Source: Pseudomonadota bacterium
Lineage (GTDB): Bacteria > Pseudomonadota > Alphaproteobacteria > Azospirillales > Azospirillaceae
DNA length: 64,000 nt
Reading direction: 5' to 3'
Assembly (NCBI GenBank): GCA_023423695.1
Contig: JAFAFA010000076.1
Coordinates: 50,166-114,165, forward strand
Below are positions 44,143 to 53,095 of this stretch, piece by piece. Below the pieces are notes generated by a model that did no database searches, was not told the origin of the DNA, and was given only the letters and a program-made list of their open reading frames with translations. Every line of letters begins with the position of its first letter. The first letter of the stretch is position 1. The position numbers and the translations under genes were made by a program.

Positions 44143-44897
44143 GCCTCGCCTCCCAGATAGACGGATTGCACGCGGGGATCGCCGCGCACCTGATCCGGCG
44201 GACCCTCCGCGATCAGCCGGCCGCGGTCGAGCACCAGCACGCGGGTTGCGTGGCCGAAGACGGCGTCCATGTCATGCTCGGTGAACAGCACGGCGAGGCC
44301 GCGTTCGCGCACCAGCTCCGCCGTCAGCGCCATCAGGGCGAGGCGTTCGGCCGGGGCCATGCCGGCGGTCGGCTCGTCCATCAGCAGCACCGTCGGCTCG
44401 CTCGCCAGCGCCATCGCCAACTCGACCCGCTTGACGTCGCCATAGGCGAGCACGCCGCAGGGCCGATCCGCTTGGGCAGCCATGCCGACGCGATCCAGCA
44501 GGGCCAGCGCCGGCTCGCGGAACTGGTCGGCGGCCGGGCGCCACAGGCCGAACAGCCGGCGCGCGCGCGACAGCAGCACCATCTGCACATTCTCCGCCAC
44601 CGTCATCGAGGCGAAGGTCGCGGTGATCTGGAAGGTGCGGCCGACGCCCAGCGCCCAGATGCGCCGGGGCGGCAGCCCGACCAGTTCCGTGCCATCCAGC
44701 CTGACCGATCCCGAATCGGGCCGCAGCTGGCCATTCAGCAGGTTGAAACAGGTGCTCTTGCCTGCGCCGTTGGGGCCGATCAGCGCCAGCAGGTCGCCGG
44801 AGCGCAGGGTGAAGGACACGCCGCCGACCGCCTGCACCCCGCCGAAGGAGCGTTGCAGGTCGCGCACCACCAATTCGCTCATGGGCAGCTCGTTCAT
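44139..44897 (-). CDS. livG: Branched-chain amino acid-type ABC ATPase LivG
   Basis: 252 residues from an ATG at 44897 with AGGAGG five bases upstream; a second ATG at 44882 is possible. Walker A GPNGAGKST, VGRTFQITATFASMTVAENV, signature variant LAYGDVKRVELAMAL, Walker B VLLMDEPTAGMAP and the LivG C-terminal AEGPPDQVRGDPRVQSVYLG. Confidence 0.92.
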   Translation of the reverse strand: MNELPMSELVVRDLQRSFGGVQAVGGVSFTLRSGDLLALIGPNGAGKSTCFNLLNGQLRPDSGSVRLDGTELVGLPPRRIWALGVGRTFQITATFASMTVAENVQMVLLSRARRLFGLWRPAADQFREPALALLDRVGMAAQADRPCGVLAYGDVKRVELAMALASEPTVLLMDEPTAGMAPAERLALMALTAELVRERGLAVLFTEHDMDAVFGHATRVLVLDRGRLIAEGPPDQVRGDPRVQSVYLGGEA

Positions 44898-46726
44898 GCC
44901 CGCCTCCTGAAGCCGGACAGGAAGCCGACGATCCCCTTGGGGAAGACCAGCACCAGCGCGACGATGATCAGGCCGAGCGCCAGCCGCCACCAGTCGGTCA
45001 TGCTCATCACCTTGGCCTCCAGCAGGTGGAAGGCCACCGCACCGGCCAGCGGCCCGGCGACGGTCTGGATACCGCCCATCAGCACCATCACCAGCGCATC
45101 GACCGACTGCGGCACCGCCAGCAGGGTGGGGAAGACGCTGCCCTTGGCGAAGGCGTAGAGCCCGCCGGCCAGCCCCGCCGCGCTGCCGGCCAGGACAAAG
45201 GCCATCCACTGGAAGCGGCGCACGTCGATGCCCACCGATTCGGCGCGGAGCCCCGAGTCGCGTCCGGCCCGCAACGCATAGCCGAAGGGGGCGAAGGCCG
45301 TCCGGCGCAGCAGCCACAGCGCCCCGCCGCACAGCGCCAGCGTCAGCCAGTAATAAGCCGCCTTGCCCGCCGCCCAGGCCGACGGCCAGACGCCGAGGAT
45401 GCCGTTGTCGCCGCCGGTCACCGCATACCATTGGAAGGCGATCGACCAGACGATCTGGGCGAAGGCCAGCGTCAGCATGGCGAAATAGAGCCCCGACCGC
45501 CGGACGCAGAACCAGCCCGCCACCAGAGCCCCCAACCCGGCAAGCATCGGCGCACCGGCCAGCGCCAGCGGCATCGGCGCGCCCATGTGCTTGACCAGCA
45601 GGGCCGAACCGTAGGCGCCCAGCCCGAACCAAGCAGCATGGCCGAAGGATACCAGCCCGCCCAGCCCGATCAGCAGATGCAGGCTGGCGGCGAACAGGGC
45701 GAGGATGACGACCTCGGTCAGCAGGATCAGCGCATAGTCGCCGGCGACCAGCGGTGCGGCGGCCATGACCGCCAGCAGGGCCAGTGCCCAAGCCCCGCCG
45801 TGGCGACCGGCGGACAGCGGGACGGTGACTGCGGCGGGTGCGGTCGGCGGCGCCTCCTCGGCTCGGCCGAGCAGGCCGTGCGGGCGCAGCACCAGCACCA
45901 CCGCCATGAACAGGAAGACCAGCACCAGCGTGATCTGCGGGAAGACCAGGATGCCGAAGGCCTGCAGCTGTCCGATCAGCAGCGAGGCGAGGAAGGCGCC
46001 GGTCAGGCTGCCCATGCCGCCGACCACGACGACGACGAAGGCCTCGACCACGATGGCCATGTCCATGTGCAGGGTCACAGCCTCGCGCGGGACCTGCAGG
46101 GCGCCGCCCAGCCCGGCGAGCGCGCAGCCCAGGAACAGCACGCCGGTGAACAGCCGCGCCGGATCGACGCCCAAGGCACTGGTCATCTCGCGGTCCTGCG
46201 TCGCCGCGCGCACCAGCGTGCCCCAGCGGGTGCGGTTGAACAGCAGCCACAGCAACCCCAGAACCAGCGGCCCGAGCCCGACCAGCACGAGGTCGTAGAG
46301 TGGGAAGGGCTGTCCCAGGATGTCGACGGAGCCCCTTAGCCCCGGCGCGCGGCGGCCCAGCAGATCCTCCGGTCCCCAGGCCCAGGCGGTCAGGTCCTGC
46401 ACCACCAGCACGACGCCGAAGGTGCCCAGCAGTTGGAAGAGTTCGGGCGAGCGGTAGAGCCGGCGCAGCAGTCCGATCTCCATCGCGGCACCGAGAACGC
46501 CCATCATGAGCGCCGCTGCGGCGACCGATCCCCAGAAGCCGGCCGGCGTGCCGCCGAACCGCTCGATCAGCGACCAGCCGGCATAGGCGCCGACCATGTA
46601 GAAGGAGCCGTGCGCGAAATTCACGATCCGCGTCACGCCGAACACGATGGTCAGCCCCGACGACACCAGGAACAGCGTCGCCGCGGTCGCGAGCCCGCTG
46701 AGGGCCTGGACGAGGAGGAAGGACAT
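44894..46726 (-). CDS. Fused LivH-LivM ABC permease
   Basis: 610 residues holding both permeases in one chain. The LivH half (1-290) has FGVTRIVNFAHGSFYMVGAY and VVVVVGGMGSLTGAFLASLL. The LivM half (310-610) has LHLLIGLGGLVSFGHAAWFG, FAMLTLAFAQIVWS and ALVMVLMGGIQTVAGPLAGA. The linker (about 285-310) is Pro/Ala-rich. A fusion fixes a 1:1 heterodimer. It overlaps livG by 4 bp. Confidence 0.9.
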   Translation of the reverse strand: MSFLLVQALSGLATAATLFLVSSGLTIVFGVTRIVNFAHGSFYMVGAYAGWSLIERFGGTPAGFWGSVAAAALMMGVLGAAMEIGLLRRLYRSPELFQLLGTFGVVLVVQDLTAWAWGPEDLLGRRAPGLRGSVDILGQPFPLYDLVLVGLGPLVLGLLWLLFNRTRWGTLVRAATQDREMTSALGVDPARLFTGVLFLGCALAGLGGALQVPREAVTLHMDMAIVVEAFVVVVVGGMGSLTGAFLASLLIGQLQAFGILVFPQITLVLVFLFMAVVLVLRPHGLLGRAEEAPPTAPAAVTVPLSAGRHGGAWALALLAVMAAAPLVAGDYALILLTEVVILALFAASLHLLIGLGGLVSFGHAAWFGLGAYGSALLVKHMGAPMPLALAGAPMLAGLGALVAGWFCVRRSGLYFAMLTLAFAQIVWSIAFQWYAVTGGDNGILGVWPSAWAAGKAAYYWLTLALCGGALWLLRRTAFAPFGYALRAGRDSGLRAESVGIDVRRFQWMAFVLAGSAAGLAGGLYAFAKGSVFPTLLAVPQSVDALVMVLMGGIQTVAGPLAGAVAFHLLEAKVMSMTDWWRLALGLIIVALVLVFPKGIVGFLSGFRRRA

Positions 46727-46768
46727 GGGGCGGGGGTGTTCCGCGGGGGGATCATGGGGTGGAGAGGG

Positions 46769-46883
46769 GCGGCGCCCCCTCCCTAACCCTCCCCCACCTT
46801 CGGTGGGAGAGGGGACTGCCGCCGCTCTGCGACTGACTCCCTCTCCCGCGAAGCGGGGGAGGGTTGGGGAGGGGGCAATCGAA
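46769..46883. repeat. REP-like palindromic element
   Basis: CCCTCCCTAACCCTCCCCCA then CCTTCGGTGGGAGAGGGGAC, a short centre, CCCTCTCCCGCGAAGCGGGG and GAGGGTTGGGGAGGGGGC. Its ends match those of the element at 27.8 kb almost base for base. It separates the binding-protein gene from the fused permease. Confidence 0.8.
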
Positions 46884-46893
46884 GCCTACAACG

Positions 46894-48165
46894 TCACTCC
46901 GCCGGCCGCATCTTGCGCACCGCCTCGTCCGGCGGCAGGTAGTTGGCGCCGTCGGCGTAGCGCCAATCCTTCATGGTGCCGCGGCCGTCCTTGACGGTGG
47001 TGGTGCCGACATAGGCGCCCATGGTCGCCTGATGGTCGGAGGCGCGGAAGGTCACCGGGCCGAAGGGGCTGTCGATGGTCAGGCCGGACAGCGCGTCGAC
47101 GATCGGTTCCGCATTGGCCGACTTGGCCTTTGTGATCGCGGCGGCGATCGCCTTCATGGTGGTGTAGCCGACGACCGAGCCCTGCTTCGGGGAATCCTTG
47201 AACCGCGCGGTGTAGGCGGCGACGAAGGCCTTGTGCGCGGGCGTATCGATCTGGTCCCAGGGATAGCCGGTGACGATCCAGCCTTCCGGCGCCTCGTCCT
47301 TCATCGGCTCCAGATATTCCGGCTCGCCGGTCAGCAGGCTGACGACCTTGCGGTTGCGGAACAGGCCGCGCCCCTCGCCCTCGCGCACCAGCTTGGCGAG
47401 GTCGGCGCCGAAGGTGACGTTGAAGATCGCCTCCGGATTGGCGGCGGCCAGCGCCTGCACGGTCGGGCCGGCCTCCAGCTTGCCCTGGGCCGGCCATTGC
47501 TCCGCAACGAACTCCACGTCCGGGCGCTTTTCCTTCAGCAGCTGCTTGAACCACGCCACCGCCGACTGGCCGTATTCGTAGTTGGGGGCGACGGTGGCCC
47601 AGCGTTTGGCCGGCAGCTTCGCCGCCTCCTCGACCAGCATGGACGCCTGCATGTAGGTGCTGGGGCGCAGACGGAAGGTGTAGCGGTTGCCCTTCGACCA
47701 GGTGATGGCGTCGGTCAGCGGTTCCGCCGCGACGAAGGGCATCTTGTTGCGCGCGGCGAAATCGGCGACGGCCAGCCCGATGTGGGAGAAATAGGTGCCG
47801 GCCAGCACGTCGACCGCCTCGTTCGTCACCAGCTCCTGCGCGACGCGCACGGCGTCGTCGGGCTTGCCGGCGTCGTCGCGGGAGACGACCTGCAATTCGC
47901 AGCAGCCGATCACGCCGCCCTGGGCATTGATCTCCTCCAGCGCCAGCTGCCAGCCCTGGCGGTAGGGGATGGTGAAGGCGGGCAGGCCGGTGTAGCTGTT
48001 GATCTCGCCCACCCGCACTGGCGCACCGGAGAAGGTTACCGGCGCCTTGGCCGATTGCGCCGTGGCGGGAGCGGCGGTGAATGCTGCGAAGGACACGGCG
48101 GCGAACAGAGCGGCCGGGAGAAGGGGCTTCGCCAGCGGCGAGGCGGTCGGACGGCGGTGCTTCAT
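46894..48165 (-). CDS. Branched-chain amino acid-type ABC substrate-binding protein
   Basis: 423 residues from the ATG at 48165. Signal peptide (KPLLPAALFAAVSFAAFTAA, cleaved near ATAQ), then the type I periplasmic fold: VRVGEINSYTGLPAFTIPYR, WQLALEEINAQGGVIG, VDVLAGTYFSHIGLAVADFA, VAPNYEYGQSAVAWFKQLLK. It supplies the Liv-type operon downstream. The ligand is unknown; amides and aromatic acids are as likely as amino acids. Confidence 0.9.
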   Translation of the reverse strand: MKHRRPTASPLAKPLLPAALFAAVSFAAFTAAPATAQSAKAPVTFSGAPVRVGEINSYTGLPAFTIPYRQGWQLALEEINAQGGVIGCCELQVVSRDDAGKPDDAVRVAQELVTNEAVDVLAGTYFSHIGLAVADFAARNKMPFVAAEPLTDAITWSKGNRYTFRLRPSTYMQASMLVEEAAKLPAKRWATVAPNYEYGQSAVAWFKQLLKEKRPDVEFVAEQWPAQGKLEAGPTVQALAAANPEAIFNVTFGADLAKLVREGEGRGLFRNRKVVSLLTGEPEYLEPMKDEAPEGWIVTGYPWDQIDTPAHKAFVAAYTARFKDSPKQGSVVGYTTMKAIAAAITKAKSANAEPIVDALSGLTIDSPFGPVTFRASDHQATMGAYVGTTTVKDGRGTMKDWRYADGANYLPPDEAVRKMRPAE

Positions 48166-48339
48166 CCTGCGGGGACCCCGGTTCGTGAGAGACCAGCGGC
48201 GTGTCCGGGTCGCGGCGCGACGCAACACACCGCGTTCATAGCAAACCCCACGCAAATGTCACCGGCTGATCGGGTGTTTTCCCGCGTCCCTTCCAGATTC
48301 GCACTCCGGCGGACTCCCTCCGCGTCACGTCAGGCGAGG

Positions 48340-48780
48340 TCACATCAGCCGGGCCAGCAGCGCCATGAACTGCACCCTTTCCTCCTCGGATAGCGGTTCC
48401 AGCGTCCGTTCATGGGCGGCGGCGGCGTTCGCCATCAGATCGATGACCAGCGCTTGGCCGATTCGCGTCAGGCTGACGCTGGTGCGGCGGCGGTCCTGCG
48501 GGTCGGGGTGGCGTTCGACCAGATTGCGCTCCACCAGCCGCAGGATCACGCCCTGGGTGGTCGCCGGATCCATGTAGGTCAGCCGGCCGAGCTGGTTCTG
48601 CGACAGTGCGCCTTCGGCATACAGGGTGGCCAGCGCCGACCATTGGGTGGGCGTCAGCAGCGAATCGCCGATCAGATCGATGAAGATGGCCGAGGCGCGT
48701 TGGTGTGCACGCCGGAGGCGGTGGTGAACCTGGCCGGCCAACTGGTAGTCGTCGGGAGGCAGTCGTCCGAAGTCGTCCAT
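48340..48780 (-). CDS. MarR-family transcriptional regulator
   Basis: 146 residues, winged-helix dimer. The recognition helix region is LSQNQLGRLTYMDPATTQGV, and the wing is ERHPDPQDRRRTSVSLTRIG. It lies upstream of the Liv-type binding-protein gene on the same strand and may control it, ligand-dependently, as MarR proteins often do. Confidence 0.9.
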   Translation of the reverse strand: MDDFGRLPPDDYQLAGQVHHRLRRAHQRASAIFIDLIGDSLLTPTQWSALATLYAEGALSQNQLGRLTYMDPATTQGVILRLVERNLVERHPDPQDRRRTSVSLTRIGQALVIDLMANAAAAHERTLEPLSEEERVQFMALLARLM

Positions 48781-49133
48781 GGCAACGGGCCCGTGGTTCG
48801 CGCCCGCCTTCGGTCCGGGACGAAGGCTGGGGCGGGCACGGACCGCCGCTCCCGGCTGCGTGGGCAGGGATGGCGCGGCGTTTGCCGCCTGCCGCCATCC
48901 AATGCGTCCATTATGCGTTCCTCATGAAAAACGTAGGGAAGACAATGACCGCTGAGCAACCTTCGCGGATGCGTCATAGAGCCACAGCAACGCATCCGTC
49001 CTGATGCGAGCAACAAAAGAAGGTCCAAGAGTCCGAAAGGAAGGCCTGCGGCAATGACGCCGCAAGGCCCGGCGAACGCGATGCCGGCCGCCTATCCTTG
49101 TCGGGCGCTCGTCTTTCTCGAGGCTTCTCTTTC
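48781..49133. other. Intergenic region upstream of the MarR gene
   Basis: 353 bp. A minus-strand TTGCTC-18-TACGTT pair near 48.93-48.96 kb could serve the MarR gene. Nothing else was recognised; open frames here have no ribosome binding site. Confidence 0.35.
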
Positions 49134-49307
49134 TCAGGGTTTCCGCTTGGGCGGATAGGTGTCGGGCGGAGCGGTCTTCTCGTCGGGGCTTTCCGCGCCC
49201 TCGCCCGTCGGGGGCGTCACGCCGCCCGGCGTGTAGGGCGGGGTGGTGGCGTCGGGCGGGCGCTTGGTCGAGCGCGGCGGCGGCGGGGTGTCGAGTCGGC
49301 GTGTCAT
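49134..49307 (-). CDS. Small Pro/Thr-rich hypothetical protein
   Basis: 57 residues from the ATG at 49307 with AAGGTG upstream. Composition is dominated by Pro, Thr and charged residues (PPPPRSTKRPPDATTPPYTP), so it is disordered. It resembles in style the minus-strand protein at 51992. No function can be given. Confidence 0.45.
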   Translation of the reverse strand: MTRRLDTPPPPRSTKRPPDATTPPYTPGGVTPPTGEGAESPDEKTAPPDTYPPKRKP

Positions 49308-49698
49308 GAGGCACCTTTCCTGATCAGGAATCGCCATGAACAACCCGGGGCCGGGCGGCCGGTTCCAAGCAGGCATGTCGCGGTATGACCAGTCCAGCCG
49401 AGGGCGTCCATGACCTTCGTCTTAGGACCATTTGAAATAGAAGGCGGAATCGAGCGGGTCATTGCCGATGGAGTTCTCTGCGTCCTGGCAGGTTTTGTTG
49501 CGGCCACACCACAGGACGATGCAAAAGCGGTGCGGTGCGGGCTTCACTGTTGCATGGCAAGCACGCCTTGTTGTGTCTTTGCCGAGGATGTGTCCGCATG
49601 CCGGTCCCCACGGGGACGCGGCGGCCGGGCATCTCCCACGAAGGAGCCGGAATCCCGGCCCAGTGAGCCGACCGAACCCAGCCAAGCGCGGTGACTCC
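49308..49698. other. Leader region of the outer-membrane barrel gene
   Basis: 391 bp. It probably holds the promoter of the barrel gene, but no strong hexamer pair was found. A plus-strand open frame here lacks a ribosome binding site and family features. Confidence 0.35.
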
Positions 49699-50967
49699 AT
49701 GAAGACCAGCACCCTTTCCCTTCTCGCCCTCGCTCTCGCGTCGACCGGGCTGACGTCGCTTCCCGCCGCCGCCCAGGATGACCTGCAGCGTGGCGAAACC
49801 GTGCTGGAGCGTCGCCGGCCGGAGGTCGAGCAGCTCGGCCTGCGCGCGGGCTCCTTCCTGTTCCTGCCGCGGGTGGAAGCGGGCGCCACCTACGAGACCA
49901 ACGTCTACGCCACCCGCGACAATCATCAGGACGACATCATCTGGACCGTCCGTCCGCGGGTCGACATCCGGTCCGATTTCGCGGCCCACGCGCTGAACTT
50001 CTCGGCCTCGGCCGATGCCGGCCGCTACCGCGACAATTCCAGCGAGAACTACACCGACTACGCCCTGCAGGCCGCCGGCCGGTTCGACGTGAACAAGGGC
50101 GGCGCGCTGGATGGCCAGCTGTTCCATCGCCGCAACCACGAAGGCCGCGGCGACATCAACAGCCTGTCGGGCTATGCGGAGCCGGTGGTCTACCGCACCA
50201 GCGGCGGCGAGGCGGGTTACACCCAGCGCTTCAACCGCCTGCGCGCCCGCCTGTCGGGCTCCGCGCAGTACAGCGAGTATGACGACGTCGGACTGGTCGG
50301 CGGCGGCATCGCCCGCCAGGAGGACCGCGACCGCTGGGAATACGCCACGGTCGGCCGCGTCGGTTACGAGTTCATCGAGGGCTACGAGGCCTTCGTCCAG
50401 GGCACCTATTCCTGGACCCGCCACAAGAACGACCGCGACGCTTTCGGCCTCGACCGCGACTCGGACGGTTACGAGGTGGTGGGCGGTCTCGCCACCGAAC
50501 TGACCGGCCTGATCACCGGCGAGGTCTACGCCGGCTATCTGGTCCGTAACTACAAGGATTCGCGTCTGGAGGACTTCGGCGGCCTGTCCTTCGGCGGGCG
50601 CCTGAACTGGGCGGTGACGCAGCTGACCGCCGTCAGCGCCACCGCCAGCCGTGGCGTGCACGAGACCACGGCCAGCCCGGGCTTCGGCACCGCGTCCAGC
50701 TACACCCGTACCATCTTCGCCCTGGGTGTCGACCACGAACTGCTGCGTACCCTGGTTCTGAACGGCCGCCTGCAATACCGTCAGGACGATTTCAACGGTA
50801 ACGACCGCAACGACAAGGTCTATACGGCCGGCGTCGGCGGCACCTACCAGATGAACCGCTACCTGTTCATGACCGGTGGCTACACCTATGAGAAGCGCAA
50901 CTCCAACCTGAGCAGCGCCGAGTACAGCGACAACCTGATCTATCTGCGTCTCGGCGCGCAGATGTAA
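49699..50967 (+). CDS. Outer-membrane beta-barrel protein, exopolysaccharide-associated
   Basis: 422 residues. Signal peptide (MKTSTLSLLALALASTGLTS, cleaved near AAAQ) then alternating aromatic/polar beta strands from about residue 60, e.g. VEAGATYETNVYATRDNHQD and GEVYAGYLVRNYKDSRLEDF, ending in a barrel-closing YSDNLIYLRLGAQM. It matches the BBP2-type barrels found next to polysaccharide export genes, and a Poly_export lipoprotein gene follows. A terminator separates them. Confidence 0.85.
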   Translation: MKTSTLSLLALALASTGLTSLPAAAQDDLQRGETVLERRRPEVEQLGLRAGSFLFLPRVEAGATYETNVYATRDNHQDDIIWTVRPRVDIRSDFAAHALNFSASADAGRYRDNSSENYTDYALQAAGRFDVNKGGALDGQLFHRRNHEGRGDINSLSGYAEPVVYRTSGGEAGYTQRFNRLRARLSGSAQYSEYDDVGLVGGGIARQEDRDRWEYATVGRVGYEFIEGYEAFVQGTYSWTRHKNDRDAFGLDRDSDGYEVVGGLATELTGLITGEVYAGYLVRNYKDSRLEDFGGLSFGGRLNWAVTQLTAVSATASRGVHETTASPGFGTASSYTRTIFALGVDHELLRTLVLNGRLQYRQDDFNGNDRNDKVYTAGVGGTYQMNRYLFMTGGYTYEKRNSNLSSAEYSDNLIYLRLGAQM

Positions 50968-51301
50968 TCCAGCGGTTCTAGGCCCGCCGACCGGGAAGGT
51001 CCGGCCGAAGGGCCTAAAGGTTCCGCTGAACAGTACAGGGCGTCCGTCCTATGACGGGCGCCCTTTTCTTATGCGTATTTTTGTTGTCGTGGAGGATGTA
51101 CTGGGGAGATCCGAAGGCGGTAATTCCTCTCCACTTTTTCCCAAGCGCTTGCGAGTTGCTAGTCTCCACCCGAATTCAGGTGCGTGACCAAAGGGCGCCG
51201 CCGCAAGGCGACCGGCGAATGGGACGGGGTCTCGAAGCCGTACCATCGTGCCGGACCGGGCGCTGCGGCAGGCACCCACCAGCCAGGGAAAGGGTTTAGG
51301 G
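50968..51301. other. Terminator and leader between the two export genes
   Basis: 334 bp with the terminator at 51038-51067. Beyond it, a leader region for the downstream lipoprotein gene without a clear promoter. Confidence 0.4.
51038..51067 (+). terminator. Rho-independent terminator after the barrel gene
   Basis: GGGCGTCCGTC pairs with GACGGGCGCCC (one G-U pair), CTAT loop, then TTTT. Confidence 0.8.
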
Positions 51302-51883
51302 ATGAATCGACGTCATGTGATCCGTGCGCTGGGCCAGGGGATCGGATTGACCGCGCTCGCCGTCGCCATGGTCGGCTGCGCCGGCAACGACGCGCCGTTG
51401 GAAACCGCCAATGTCGGCCAGATCAGCGAATACCGTCTGGGTGCCGGCGACGCGTTGCGCGTGATCGTCTTCGGCGAGGAGCAACTGTCCGGCGAGTTCC
51501 GCGTCGACGGCACCGGCAAGGTCGCCATGCCGCTGATCGGCGAGGTTTCGGCCAAGGACCGCAGCACCCGCGACCTGGAGAAGGAGATCTCCACCCGTCT
51601 GTCCGCCGGCTACGTGAAGGACCCGAAGGTCAGCGTCGAGGTGCTGAACCACCGTCCCTTCTTCATCCTGGGCGAGGTACGCAATCCCGGCCAGTACCAG
51701 TATGTCAACGGCATGACCGCCCTGTCGGCGGTGGCGATGGCCGGCGGCTACACCTATCGCGCCAAGGAGGATTACGTCCTGATCACCCGCGGCGCCGATC
51801 CCAAGAAGGAAATCCGCCGGGCGCCGATCACCACCTCGGTGATGCCGGACGACGTGGTCCGCGTGCCGGAGCGTTATTTCTAA
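51302..51883 (+). CDS. Polysaccharide export lipoprotein (Wza/KpsD family)
   Basis: 193 residues. Lipoprotein signal (GIGLTALAVAMVGCAGND, Cys in MVGC). The Poly_export domain has YRLGAGDALRVIVFGEEQLS and FRVDGTGKVAMPLIGEV, and one SLBB domain has PFFILGEVRNPGQYQYVNGM. It forms, with the barrel protein and partners elsewhere, an outer-membrane exit path for exopolysaccharide. It is shorter than Wza and has one SLBB domain. Confidence 0.92.
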   Translation: MNRRHVIRALGQGIGLTALAVAMVGCAGNDAPLETANVGQISEYRLGAGDALRVIVFGEEQLSGEFRVDGTGKVAMPLIGEVSAKDRSTRDLEKEISTRLSAGYVKDPKVSVEVLNHRPFFILGEVRNPGQYQYVNGMTALSAVAMAGGYTYRAKEDYVLITRGADPKKEIRRAPITTSVMPDDVVRVPERYF

Positions 51884-51926
51884 GCCAGGAATTTTCGAGC
51901 CCGGGCATCGCCAGGGCAACCAGCGG

Positions 51927-51961
51927 AAAGCCCGGCCGGGAGGATATCCCGGCCGGGCTTT
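51927..51961 (+). terminator. Rho-independent terminator after the export lipoprotein gene
   Basis: AAAGCCCGGCCGGGA and TCCCGGCCGGGCTTT form a perfect 15-bp stem with a GGATA loop. It may serve both directions, as the next gene is convergent. Confidence 0.85.
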
Positions 51962-51991
51962 CTGCTATGCGGCGATTGCCGGCGGTGGCGA

Positions 51992-52255
51992 TCAGGTGTC
52001 CAGCGTATCGCCGCCCTTCTTCTGTCCCGACGGGATGCGCTGGTTCGCGGGAACCACCGGATCGCGCGAGATGCCGTGCGGCGGGGTGGTGCCGGCGGCC
52101 TCGTCGTCGGTGCCGAGCGGTGCGGCGGCAGGGTCGGTGGCCGGGACCTTGTCGCCGGTCAGGCCGCGGTCGATGTCCGCGCGCATCCGGTTGGCCTCCG
52201 CGCTGGGCGTGGTGGGCATGTCACGGCCCGACTCGGGACGCTGGGGCTTGGTCAT
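51992..52255 (-). CDS. Small disordered hypothetical protein
   Basis: 87 residues starting MTKPQRPESGRDMPTTPSAE. Rich in Pro, Asp, Thr and Gly; contains RMRADIDRGLTGDKVPATDP. It is hydrophilic without signal or membrane helix. Such short disordered proteins are frequent in Azospirillum-type genomes; the function is unknown. Confidence 0.5.
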   Translation of the reverse strand: MTKPQRPESGRDMPTTPSAEANRMRADIDRGLTGDKVPATDPAAAPLGTDDEAAGTTPPHGISRDPVVPANQRIPSGQKKGGDTLDT

Positions 52256-52421
52256 GGTCGGTCTTTCGCACAAGCTGTGAGGGCGTTCTGTCGCCTCCTC
52301 CAACCGCTGCCGCCTGTCGAGGGTTCCCCGGTGCGACGATGTGCGACCCTGCGGCCGATAACGGAGTCGGTACTGGGACAGCGGAGGCGGCAAAACCGTG
52401 CTGAGGACGGCACAATGACCG

Positions 52422-52632
52422 GGTCCATCCCTACGGGCGTAGGGGAAACCGGTCCAGCGTCGCGGCGTCGCCCGGGGCGTAGGGTCCATCCCTACGGGCG
52501 TAGGGGAAACAGTCCACCACCCCTGCCCCACCGATTGCCGATGGGTCATCCCTACGGGCGTAGGGGAAACGCGTCCTGGGTCTCCGCTCGCTTGCCACAC
52601 ACCGGGTCCATCCCTACGGGCGTAGGGGAAAC
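52422..52632 (-). CRISPR. CRISPR array 1 (type I-E), 4 repeats, 3 spacers
   Basis: Repeats at 52422-52449, 52483-52510, 52544-52570 and 52605-52632; spacers of 33, 33 and 34 nt, 61-nt period. On the plus strand each begins GGTCCATCC, has the stem CCCTACGGGCGTAGGG and ends GGAAAC. The third lacks one C (GGTCATCC). The orientation is minus, because the leader lies at the right end, next to the cas2 remnant. It sits downstream of the cas genes in the normal I-E place. Confidence 0.96.
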
Positions 52633-52683
52633 TCTGACCGTTAAGCCACTGACAGCATTCACAACATACAAGAATCGCGCGTG
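52633..52683 (-). promoter_or_regulatory. Leader of CRISPR array 1
   Basis: 51 bp next to repeat 4 that align without gaps, about three quarters identical, with the 51 bp beside array 2 (shared CCGTTAAGC, ATTCAC and TCGCGCGTG). This identifies the leader side and so the array direction. Confidence 0.75.
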
Positions 52684-52873
52684 CATTAACCCGAGGGTTT
52701 ATCACGTTATGCGAGTATATTGGCAGCAATCACTCCCCATGTCATCCGGAATGGGGGGTGGAGCGCTCTCGGTCAGATCGAGTCGCACAGGAGGAGCGGC
52801 GAAATACTGCCAAAAACTGGCAGCATTTTGCCCGGATCGCCCAATTGACAAATAGCCGCCGGACGCACGCCGA

Positions 52874-53095
52874 TCACGCTCGTATCGTGCAGACTTCGTC
52901 CGTCCCCTCTCCGCCATGCAACCCACGCTTGGCCAGCACGATGCCGTCATGTTCGACCAGGGTCACGGGTGGGCAGCCCAAGGTCCGGATCGCTTGATTG
53001 CCGGCGCTTTGGCGGTCGCGCCACGTCATCACCACGCTGCCCTGGCCGAGCGCGCCATGCCAGTCGGCCAGCACCGCCCAGATGCGCTCGCACCG
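52874..53095 (-). pseudogene. cas2: cas2 remnant (C-terminal part of Cas2e)
   Basis: Minus-strand frame reading ERIWAVLADWHGALGQGSVV, then MTWRDRQSAGNQAIRTLG and PPVTLVEHDGIVLAKR, the C-terminal two thirds of Cas2e. The N-terminal strand with the first 30-35 residues is missing. It is fused at about 53095, in a different frame, to the truncated cas1. It cannot make a Cas2 dimer. Confidence 0.85.

Noticed and set aside
49486..49501. TGGCAGGTTTTGTTGC as a sigma54 promoter
   Set aside because: The spacing between GG and GC is one base too long for a -24/-12 promoter.
49410..49694. 95-codon plus-strand frame before the outer-membrane barrel gene
   Set aside because: No ribosome binding site, ends immediately before the barrel gene and has no recognisable domain.
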